A stretch of DNA of 64,000 nt from Apostichopus japonicus. Lineage: Eukaryota; Echinodermata; Holothuroidea; Aspidochirotida; Stichopodidae. Every line of letters begins with the position of its first letter. Position 1 is the stretch's first letter. The notes beneath the pieces were generated by a model. That model made no database searches. It saw nothing but the letters and a program-made list of their open reading frames with translations, and had not been told where the DNA came from. A program made the position numbers and the translations under genes. The stretch is from the NCBI RefSeq assembly GCF_037975245.1, contig NC_092562.1, positions 32,366,554-32,430,553 on the forward strand, read 5' to 3'. Below are positions 11,535-21,500 of the stretch, in pieces.

Positions 11535-12480
11535 GGCCACGTTCCACAAAGAGTTACGCTTAATCTTAAGTTTGATCAATCGTGCGTAAGTCACCTTATC
11601 GAGCGTAAGTTTGAAATCAAACTTATCTCCGTTCCACAAACAAACTTACGAATGATCTCAAGCTTAAGTTCAATCCGATCATGCGTACCTTAACAATTTT
11701 CCCTGTTGTTGATATGTTTTGTCACTTGGTTATTTTCGCTGTATTTATATTGTGAAGAAACAAATAAATGAATGAAGTAGTGATCCAGATTACTCGTAAG
11801 TATGATTCGTTACTATGGTAAACCATTGATTTACAATTTGTTTAGTCTGTACTGTACATGTAATAAAATGTGAATTTTATGTACTTCTGCACAAATGGCG
11901 TTACATTTGTATCAGCAAGCTGGTCAACAACGTAATTATCGCCGAATTCTACAAAGAGAGAGAATTTTTAGAGACAGAAGGCAGCCGTTTGAACTTAACA
12001 ATGATTTTGACATGTACCAAAGATATAGGTTTACTAGGCTAGTTTGTATCACTATTATCAATAGATTACAGGCCCAGTTAGAACATCCCACCAACATAAG
12101 TAGGGTTAGGGTTATGGTTAGGGCTCTGTGAGCCAGTTTGCAGGTTTGCATTGCTCTAAGATTTTATGCTTCGAAAAGTGCCTTAGCAGAGGGCGCCTCT
12201 TTACACGGATGCAGCAAGTCATCTGCCTCACGGGCATTGAGGAGGGTTACAAGAGCATTGGTTCAAATACGGAATGATGAATTTAAGTTCCCAACCACTC
12301 CAGCCTCTGTGACCAATTCTCAGAGGTTTTTTGTTGGTAGCAGGATTTCCACAGGTTGTGGCATGCAGTAGATGGGATATTGATTGGAATCCACGGTTGT
12401 AACTATATGGGAGTGATGAGTATGTATTTGTTAGCCGTAAGAGTAGACATGCAATCAATGTACGTCAATACGTCCTTCAG
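11535..12480 (+). pseudogene. PIF/Harbinger transposase remnant (HARBI1-like)
   Basis: PIF/Harbinger transposases are DDE enzymes that cut and paste their element. From 11895 the frame reads RRILQRERIFRDRR, FDMYQRYRFTRL and INRLQAQLEHPTN. After an in-frame TGA at 12129-12131 it continues as LQVCIALRFYASKSA, LHGCSKSSASRALRRVT and FKFP. With further frame changes near 12350-12420 it gives VDGILIGIHGCN and EYVFVSRKSRHAINV. The order matches the N-terminal half of HARBI1-like transposases, including the helix-turn-helix-like segment and the first catalytic-Asp region (VDG). The rest of the catalytic domain is missing. The AT-rich upstream stretch from 11535 (GGGCCACGTTCCACAAAGAG) may be the left terminus. 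Stop and frameshifts make it inactive. Confidence 0.75.
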
Positions 12481-13430
12481 CTAAAGAAAAGAACTTATAA
12501 ATCTAAATTTTTATATTGTTTCTGGCATTCATTACAAGATAAGTTACTATGTTAATTACAATATCACCTAAATTCTATATTGCTCTATTTTCTTAACAGA
12601 TTTAACTCAAACACATGAATTAATGTTTAATACTTTCCATTTTGTGCGATGTCCAGATTTCACTCTCTTTATCCGTTTAAATTATGACAGAGCATGCGGT
12701 GATAGTTACTGGCTATGTTTTCAACTTCAAATAGTTGTTACGCACACACACACACACAGTACATTCCAAACAGATATACGCAGTAAAGAACATATATTCT
12801 CTAGTCCCACAATTCTGCTGAGTGCATATTTTTGCTGCACAATGAAAGCATGTAAGTATTTTAAAAAGGAGAATAATTGTATTTTATTTACTCAGACAAC
12901 ATCACACCTTTCATTCATGCTCTGTCAACATTACATGCAAAATGAACTGATTGTATTCAACTTGAAAAAAACTTAGCTGCCGAATGCTAAGTTTGATGTG
13001 CTTAGGCTTTTAAAAGTAATAAGGCTGTGAGCAATGTCCAGCTCGACGAGACAATTTGTCACGGCTTTCTTTGACAAACTGGCAAAGAATAAAATATTCT
13101 TGCTGAGAAAAATTCTTCTTTCGTTATTTTCTTTTCTGTTGATAAAATAGTTACTGTGAAAACTTGTCAAGTTATCATTATACGACTCAAGAACACTGTG
13201 CTCTACGCTTAATGCGCCAGCCTTGCCAATACCAGGCTAGACCCCATGACCTCTATTTTGGGTTCCAACAGTCAACGGCTATACAGGCTAGCAGCGCACA
13301 CAGCTGCTCAGCCCATTGAACAGCTTCAATTGTAGTAACTTCTCAAGAAATGTCCGTTGAAATAAGATCACTTAAAACGTGTTTGTATTTTGTAGTAGAG
13401 TCCCCAACCCGACTTAGCTACTCTGTTAAT
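12481..13430. other. Non-coding stretch, no gene seen
   Basis: AT-rich sequence with a short CA dinucleotide run near 12741-12757. The open stretch at 12623-12976 has no recognisable domain. Confidence 0.4.
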
Positions 13431-13431
13431 C

Positions 13432-13678
13432 TTCTACCTCTTCTCTTCCCCTGTTGGTTTCTTTCATGTTTCTTTCGTTCTTCTCTCCATCCCTTGTCTA
13501 CTAATCCCTAAGCTTACCTCTTCTCTTCCCCTGTTGGTTTCTTTCATGTTTCTTTCGTTCTTCTCTCCATCCCTTGTCTACTAATCCCTAAGCTTACCTC
13601 TTCTCTTCCTCTGTTGGTTTCTTTCATGTTTCTTTCGTTCTTCTCTCCATCCCTTGTCTACTAATCCCTAAGCTTACA
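13432..13678. repeat. 80-bp tandem repeat, three copies
   Basis: The unit from TTCTCTTCCCCTGTTGGTTT to CTAATCCCTAAGCTTACCTC repeats at 13441, 13521 and 13601. The same pyrimidine-rich sequence occurs once in reverse orientation at about 39655-39765, including the next segment CATCTATCTCT and GTGTTCACTATGCTCA. It is therefore part of an interspersed element. Confidence 0.85.
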
Positions 13679-13760
13679 TCTATCTCTCAGTTGTGTTCAC
13701 TATGCTCACTAACCTATCTGTTTCTGACCCTTCTGTTACTGTACGTTATTTTTCATTTAG

Positions 13761-13800
13761 CCTCTGAAGAAGATCCTGCTATAGGATCGAAACGTCATGC
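13761..13800 (+). ncRNA. Hammerhead-ribozyme-like motif
   Basis: The segment reads CTGAAGA, a hairpin GATCC-loop-GGATC, then GAAACGTC. This resembles the CUGANGA / stem II / GAAA core of minimal hammerhead ribozymes found in Penelope-like retroelements. One extra A lies between the CTGAAGA box and stem II, so the core is not a perfect match. A matching stem I and cleavage site were not confirmed. It may be an inactive relic of a Penelope-like element associated with the 80-bp repeat. Confidence 0.3.
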
Positions 13801-14104
13801 CAACTATGTCCTCTTTCAGAAAACTGAAGTTCCTCTTGATCATACCTAAACCCCTAATTACCTATTTTAGCAGCTTCGAGACCATGTTTAGAAGGTTGCA
13901 GAGATGAGTCTCTTTCAATAAAGACCTCCTGTAACTACTCACCGAATACTTTTGGTTACTACTAGGATCTGTTCAAGTGGATTTCACTTGGCCTAGCCTC
14001 TATATCCCATGGGCCAAGAAACTGGGAAAGCAGCCGCTGTGCCTCACTGCACCAAGGTCTCTATATGGGGTAGCTATGATTATGAATACGTGAACAAGTC
14101 AAGT

Positions 14105-14396
14105 TCCATGTCTTCAGCTTTGTTTTATTTCGCTATTTTCTCTGATAGTTTGGTGATGACTTCTCACAAATTTACAGTCAACTGTGCTGGGGAAGGATGG
14201 GTCATTAACAAGGTTCACCCCAATCAGTTGGTTTAAAGTTCTAGCCACCTACAGAAAACAGCCTGACAGCTTTGAGGACATCTTCTACCACCGTGATTGC
14301 TATGTGGCTTTTACCACACAAAAAAACCCAGAAATAATCAAAGCAAAGAAACGGGATACGAAATTACCTCAACATAAAGCAGTTGACGGTAACTAG
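14105..14396 (+). pseudogene. Fragment of a repeat-encoded protein, unrecognised family
   Basis: From 14184 the frame reads DGSLTRFTPISWFKVLATYR, then DSFEDIFYHRDCYVAFTT. The pattern of an LT-FT--SW segment followed by YHR-CY--FT resembles N-terminal parts of uncharacterised proteins common in invertebrate repeats; this comparison is from memory. The frame before it (FTVNCAGEGW) is displaced by one frameshift. No start, partner exon or function can be assigned. Confidence 0.3.
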
Positions 14397-14435
14397 TTTG
14401 TAAAAATGCATTTTCTTTCGAGTTAAAGGTATATG

Positions 14436-14649
14436 CTGTATTGATCCCAAATATGCCAGATTTTCAAATATCCTTTGGTCAAAATTCTAAAACTGTTTTT
14501 ATTATCACGCTGGAGGAAATTGACCTCATCAGGACAGTCAGTCATCTTGTAATATGCCTGATAACAATTTGGAAAGTCAAGACCTCCAGGGAAGGATGTT
14601 CTTGAAAACTTCTAGTAATTATAGCATGCTCTATTTGGGACCAATACAG
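14436..14649. mobile_element. MITE-like repeat, copy 1
   Basis: The ends CTGTATTGATCCCAAATA and TATTTGGGACCAATACAG are an inverted repeat. The interior (TTTTCAAATATCCTTTGGTC, AACAATTTGGAAAGTCAAGA, AATTATAGCATGCT) matches the second copy at 40745-40985. No clear target duplication is visible. Confidence 0.6.
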
Positions 14650-14850
14650 ACCTTATTTAAACACTAATGACATACAGAAACATGTCAATAAACACATACA
14701 GATTGTTTTAATGATGTGATGTAACACTTATCGGATCAATTCACTTGTTGGAACTTTATAAGCTCATTTCCCTTGAGTATACAATGTAATTGAACTGCTC
14801 GAATTACATTGGTATGTGAATACGTGGTAAATAAGTACTGTATACGTCTA

Positions 14851-15672
14851 TGGTAGGCCATACGGGAAATAATTGCTGATTTAATGTCCGTACGAAATAA
14901 AATTATTACCGGTATTAATTCTATTTAATACCGGCATTAATTCTCAGCCAATCACCATGCAGCTTCATATGCCGGTATTAAATATAATTAATACGGACAT
15001 TAAACAGAATTAATACGGGCATTAAATATAATTAATACGGGCATTAAATAGAATTTATACGGGCATTAAATAGAATTAATACGGGTATTAAATAGACCAA
15101 TCACATCAGCAGGATTCTCACTTGGTCATCTGATCTGATCGCCGCGCCAACCTACAACTTACATTCTTCGAAGAATAACAAGACGGTTCAAAGCATTGCG
15201 AACTGATAAAACATCGGACTGGGATTGAGGGTCAACATTTGTCAATAACCTACAAGTATCGTTCGCTTCTCGACGAAAATCATGCAAAAATTGTTCTTTG
15301 TCTGTCATGCGTGCCATGCGTTGTATGTTGTACCTTGATTGCTAGCTACAACTACACTGCTCTCACGCTGGGGGATTAACACTAGCTCAGACTGAGCATG
15401 GTAACAAAATTCGCTGATGTGATTGGTCTATTTAATACCCGTATTAATTCTATTTAATGCCCGTATAAATTCTATTTAATGCCCGTATTATTTCTATTTA
15501 ATACCCGTATTAATTATATTTAATACCCGTATTAATTATATTTAATACCGGCATATGAAGCTGCATGGTGATTGGCTGAGAATTAATGCCGGTATTAAAT
15601 AGAATTAATACCGGTAATAATTTTAATTCGTACGGACATTAAATCAGCAATTATTTCCCGTATGGCCTACCA
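14851..15672. mobile_element. Foldback element, 822 bp, with exact 10-bp target duplication
   Basis: The element opens TGGTAGGCCATACGGGAAAT and closes with the inverse. The two arms are inverted copies of about 265 bp. Each arm carries several tandem pieces of the form TAATACGGGCATTAAATAGA. The central 290 bp is unique and has no coding capacity. The flanks are an exact decamer, TATACGTCTA (14841-14850 and 15673-15682). Long subdivided inverted arms with a 9-10 bp duplication recall Foldback/Mutator-like elements. The outer motif TGGTRGGCCAT is shared with the element at 1447. Confidence 0.85.
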
Positions 15673-15682
15673 TATACGTCTA

Positions 15683-16028
15683 GAAGATTTAGGGTGAGCA
15701 CAAAGGGCCTTTTATTGTTTTATTCCCAAAATTTCTTTATATGCTTAATCCTGATATATGTCATGTGTTGAAGGTAGTTACACTAGGGCATGATTTTGTT
15801 ATATGAGTTTACCTGACTACCGACACGAAATTGGAATTGAAGAATTCTTAGAAATCATGCAGTGCAGTTTGATATGAATTTTGAAAGCTATAAGTGAAAT
15901 GAAGGAAGTCATATAAGACCATGAGTCTCTTGTTATCATTTTCGTCTTCTATCTCATATCAAAATGTAAAATAGCATATAACACTTTTTCTTTGCATGTC
16001 AGAGATTACATGAGGCTAGTTTATTATG
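15683..16028. other. Non-coding stretch, no gene seen
   Basis: AT-rich sequence between the foldback element and the LTR-like element. Nothing recognisable. Confidence 0.4.
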
Positions 16029-16033
16029 ACTAT

Positions 16034-16992
16034 TGTTACGCCCTGGGGTGTTCGGGATGCGTGTACCCCGTATTTCGAACACGCCCAGGGCTACTAAGAA
16101 TATGTTTCCCGAGTTTTGAATAATTTACTATGCGATATGTTGCCCATTCACTCACCATTCTACTTACTTTTGTTTTATTATGCAGGTCTCTCTCGCTCTT
16201 CCCGTCGTCTGCCATCACCAGCATTCCAGGCATTCGCTCTTTTATTACGCGAGTTGTTCTGTTTAGCGTTTATCTATTTTAATATCACTTGCTCTCTTTA
16301 CCTTGTTTAATTAAGACGGTGTTGTTTCTTATGTATTTTGGAAGACTTAATTTATTTCGTTGAGGTTCGGACAGAGAACTGGAGACCAGCGGTGAGCAGC
16401 ACGGCTATAACAGCATAGTATTACTTTAAAAGCAAGGTTGATTTATTTTAGAGAGCGGGTCCGGGAGTGAGGGCTGACTACGGGGCGCCATTTCCTATCG
16501 TATTTTGTGTAAGTAGGAACTTCCCGTCCTGGTTGGCCTCGCTGAATTTTAAGACACCGGGGGTAGGGTCAAATTAGGGCTCTCCCGGAGGTATTGCAGA
16601 AGTTAATCGGGGCGTGACCACATTGAGCAGAATTTGTTCAGTCTGCCGTTGGCGCCCCGTGCCGGGTATTCACTCCAGTGCTGCCCACGCCCTGGTACGT
16701 AGTTTATTTGTTATTTAGTTTAATTGAATCTCTGCTCGTTGTTTGCTTTTATTTTTGTACGACATAAAGACACTGCCTTTTGTTAAGTGTATGTTTAAAG
16801 TTAATAAATTAAATTGTTGATTGAGACCTAGTTCTCTAAACTATATTCTTCTCAATTTTTGTGTGTGTATTGGTTCAAGCCCTGCTAGCATTAGTCTTCG
16901 TCTCCCCCTTTCCCCTGCCCTGACATCAGGTGGCCTCCAGCTGTCTGATAACCCACGCTACCGCTCGGCCGGGGTACAGGCCTGGGCGTTGC
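16034..16992 (+). mobile_element. Solo LTR candidate (Gypsy-like) with 5-bp target duplication
   Basis: The segment begins TGTTACGCCCTGGGG and ends CCTGGGCGTTGC(A), a short imperfect inverted repeat as in LTR termini. ACTAT occurs on both sides (16029-16033 and 16993-16997). Inside are a GC-rich hairpin near 16040-16090, a TGGCGCCCC motif near 16650 and AATAAA near 16803. No gag or pol frame is present, so this would be a solo LTR. The orientation and the exact right end are uncertain by one or two bases. Confidence 0.5.
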
Positions 16993-16997
16993 ACTAT

Positions 16998-17514
16998 CAA
17001 CAAAAACAGATGTTAAATCATCAGTTTAGCTTTAATCTATTAGCAGGATGGCATAATTTGAAATTGATAAAGATCAGTTGTGTCATTTCTAAGACAAAAA
17101 TTATTTCTGTGCAACGAATAGTCAGTGTCTGTTCGGCCCACATAGTGTGAGCTGTCACTCACAGATATATCTGAAAAGGAATTGTTCCAACTCTACATTA
17201 ATTGTCACCTTGGATGAATATTGTGTAGGTAACATACTAATAAAAGGATGTCCTGGAAAGTTTTATCGACTTCAATCTACATCAAGTTTAGAGGAAGTTC
17301 ATATACACTTCTGTTTTTACCTCCATGTTGAAACATACCAACCCAACAGAGCAACTATAGGTCACTTTTAGATAGAGGTATCCTGGGGTGTTTTCACTTG
17401 TTAAATTTGATTTCAGATCAAAATACCTCTATTAAAGAAGAACACCAAACAGAAATTGATGAATGTCTGGACGGATAACAACTCCTCCAATCACCACAGT
17501 TGGCTTCTATGGCG
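16998..17514. other. Non-coding stretch, no gene seen
   Basis: Short open stretches only, without recognisable domains. Confidence 0.4.
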
Positions 17515-17990
17515 GGCCATCAGTCTCAAATCATGGGAGATCGACTTATACCGATTTAAATCGACATATACCAGTTTCATTCTACATATCATCGATTTAA
17601 ATCGACATATACCAGTTTCATTCTACATATCATCGATTTATTTTACTTATCATCGATTTAAATCGATGATAAGTAAAATAAATCGATGATATGTCGAGGT
17701 AAACTGGTATATGTCGATTTAAATCGATGAGAATGAAACTGGTATATATCAATTTAAATCGACATATACCAGTTTCATTCTACATATCATCGATTTATTT
17801 TACTTATCATCGATTTAAATCGATGATATGTAAAATAAATCGATGATATGTCCATTTAAATCGACATCTACCCGTTTAAATCGATGATATGTCGAATTAA
17901 ATCGGTAGAAGTCAATTTCCGTGGACTTATACCAGTTTCTAGAGTCTCAAATTGACATATACCTATTTAAATCGACATATCATCGATTTA
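17515..17990. mobile_element. Palindrome-rich repeat sharing the left terminus of the 1447 element
   Basis: The left edge TATGGCGGGCCATCAGTCTC, followed by AAATCATGGGAGATCG, matches the left end of the element at 1447. The body is a patchwork of ATCGATTTAAATCGACATAT, ATACCAGTTTCATTCTACAT and their inverses, so it can fold into many hairpins. No matching right terminus is found, so the copy looks rearranged or truncated. Confidence 0.6.
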
Positions 17991-18235
17991 GCTCATTAAC
18001 ATATTCCAAATCTCGATTTCGGTGATGATTGACATGTGGAGATACATCACGTGTAGTCACCTGACAATTCTTTTCATGTAATAGCATGGAGGTAAAACAG
18101 TTTTTACCTCCACGGTTATAGTAAGATTCAAGGCTCGTCGTTATTAACACACTACAATAGAAGCCGCATTTACGGAAGCTTAAAAGTGCCATCAACATAA
18201 AAAACTTATTTTTCAGTAGATTGTTTAGATAACAA

Positions 18236-18535
18236 GATAATATCTTATCAAAGTCAGAAAAATGTTGGATTGCTCATTTGCTTAAGCTGAACAACTTATC
18301 AAATCTCGTCAATTAAACATTTTTCTGAAAAATGTTCAATTGTTCACTTCATTCCAACTGAACAATTTTCTGCAAAATGTTCAATTGACCTCTAATCGTA
18401 TCACGCCAATTGAACATTTTTTTGCAAAATGTTCAATTGTTCACTTAATTCCAATTGAGCAATTGAACAATTTTCTGCAAAATGTTTGATTGACAACTTA
18501 TCATATCTCTTCAATTCAATATTTTTCTGCAAGTC
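18236..18535. repeat. Short palindromic minisatellite
   Basis: About four imperfect units contain TTGAACATTTTTCTGCAAAA and TGTTCAATTG, an inverted repeat around TTCTGC. It runs directly into the 76-bp satellite. Confidence 0.7.
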
Positions 18536-21500
18536 TTTGGTCTCCTCATCACCACACCCGTCAGTCATCTGCATCCCAGTACTTCTACCTTGTTGTCCTC
18601 TGTATTAAGTCTTTGACTTCCTCATCACCACACCCGTCAGTCATCTGCATCCCAGTACTTCTACCTTGTTGTCCTCTGTAGTAAGTCTTTGGTCTCCTCA
18701 TAACCACACCCGTCAGTCATCTGCATCCCAGTACTTCTACCTAGTCCTCTGTATTAAGTCTTTGGTCTCCTCATCACCACACCTGTCAGTCATCTGCATC
18801 CCAGTACTTCTACCTTGTCCTCTGTATTAAGTCTTTGGTCTCCTCATCACCACACCTGTCAGTCATCTGCATCCCAGTACTTCTACCTAGTCCTCTGTAT
18901 TAAGTCTTTGGTCTCCTCATCACCACACCTGTCAGTCATCTGCATCCCAGTACTTCTACCTTGTTGTCCTCTGTATTAAGTCTTTGGTCTCCTCATAACC
19001 ACACCTGTCAGTCATCTGCATCCCAGTACTTCTAGCTTGTTGTCCTCTGTATTAAGTCTTTGGTCTCCTCATAACCACACCTGTCAGTCATCTGCATCCC
19101 AGTACTTCTACCTTGTTATCCTCTGTATTAAGTCTTTGGTCTCCTCATAACCACACCTGTCAGTCATCTGCATCCCAGTACTTCTAGCTTGTTGTCCTCT
19201 GTATTAAGTCTTTGGTCTCCTCATAACCACACCCGTCAGTCATCTGCATCCCAGTACTTCTACCTTGTTGTCCTCTGTATTAAGTCTTTGGTCTCCTCAT
19301 AACCACACCTGTCAGTCATCTGCATCCCAGTACTTCTGCCTTGTTATCCTCTGTATTAAGTCTTTGACTTCCTCATCACCACACCCTTCAGTCATCTGCA
19401 TCCCAGTACTTCTGCCTTGTTGTCCTCTGTATTAAGTCTTTGGTCTCCTCATCACCACACCTGTCAGTCATCTGCATTCCAGTACTTCTACCTTGTTGTC
19501 CTCTGTATTAAGTCTTTGGTCTCCTCATCACCACACCTGTCAGTCATCTGCATCCCAGTACTTCTACCTTGTCCTCTGTATTAAGTCTTTGGTCTCCTCA
19601 TAACCACACCTGTCAGTCATCTGCATCCCAGTACTTCTACCTTGTTGTCCTCTGTATTAAGTCTTTGGTCTCCTCATAACCACACCTGTCAGTCATCTGC
19701 ATCCCAGTACTTCTACCTTGTTGTCCTCTGTATTAAGTCTTTGGTCTCCTCATAACCACACCTGTCAGTCATCTGCATCCCAGTACTTCTGCCTTGTTAT
19801 CCTCTGTATTAAGTCTTTGACTTCCTCATCACCACACCCTTCAGTCATCTGCATCCCAGTACTTCTGCCTTGTTGTCCTCTGTATTAAGTCTTTGGTCTC
19901 CTCATCACCACACCTGTCAGTCATCTGCATTCCAGTACTTCTACCTTGTTGTCCTCTGTATTAAGTCTTTGGTCTCCTCATCACCACACCTGTCAGTCAT
20001 CTGCATCCCAGTACTTCTACCTTGTCCTCTGTATTAAGTCTTTGGTCTCCTCATAACCACACCTGTCAGTCATCTGCATCCCAGTACTTCTACCTTGTTG
20101 TCCTCTGTATTAAGTCTTTGGTCTCCTCATAACCACACCTGTCTGTCATCTGCATCCCAGTACTTCTGCCTTGTTGTCCTCTGTATTAAGTCTTTGGTCT
20201 CCTCATCACCACACCTGTCAGTCATCTGCATTCCAGTACTTCTACCTTGTTGTCCTCTGTATTAAGTCTTTGGTCTCCTCATCACCACACCTGTCAGTCA
20301 TCTGCATCCCAGTACTTCTACCTTGTCCTCTGTATTAAGTCTTTGGTCTCCTCATAACCACACCTGTCAGTCATCTGCATCCCAGTACTTCTACCTTGTT
20401 GTCCTCTGTATTAAGTCTTTGGTCTCCTCATCACCACACCTGTCAGTCATCTGCATTCCAGTACTTCTACCTTGTTGTCCTCTGTATTAAGTCTTTGGTC
20501 TCCTCATCACCACACCTGTCAGTCATCTGCATCCCAGTACTTCTACCTTGTCCTCTGTATTAAGTCTTTGGTCTCCTCATAACCACACCTGTCAGTCATC
20601 TGCATTCCAGTACTTCTACCTTGTTGTCCTCTGTATTAAGTCTTTGGTCTCCTCATCACCACACCTGTCTGTCATCTGCATCCCAGTACTTCTACCTTGT
20701 TGTCCTCTGTATTAAGTCTTTGGTCTCCTCATAACCACACCTGTCAGTCATCTGCATCCCAGTACTTCTACCTTGTTGTCCTCTGTATTAAGTCTTTGGT
20801 CTCCTCATAACCACACCTGTCAGTCATCTGCATCCCAGTACTTCTACCTTGTCCTCTGTATTAAGTCTTTGGTCTCCTCATCACCACACCCGTCAGTCAT
20901 CTGCATCCCAGTACTTCTACCTTGTCCTCTGTATTAAGTCTTTGACTTCCTCACACCACACCCGTCAGTCATCTGCATCCCAGTACTTCTACCTTGTTAT
21001 CCTCTGTAGTAAGTCTTTGGTATCCTCATAACCACACCTGTCAGTCATCTGCATCCCAGTAATTCTACCTAGTCCTCTGTATTAAGTCTTTGGTTTCCTC
21101 ATCACCACACCTGTCAGTCATCTGCATCCCAGTACTTCTACCTTGTCCTCTGTATTAAGTCTTTGGTCTCCTCATCACCACACCTGTCAGTCATCTGCAT
21201 CCCAGTACTTCTACCTAGTCCTCTGTATTAAGTCTTTGGTCTCCTCATCACCACACCTGTCAGTCATCTGCATCCCAGTACTTCTACCTTGTTGTCCTCT
21301 GTATTAAGTCTTTGGTCTCCTCATCACCACACCTGTCAGTCATCTGTATCCCAGTACTTCTACCTTGTTGTCCTCTGTATTAAGTCTTTGGTCTCCTCAT
21401 AACCACACCTGTCAGTCATCTGCATCCCAGTACTTCTACCTTGTTGTCCTCTGTATTAAGTCTTTGGTCTCCTCATAACCACACCTGTCAGTCATTTGCA

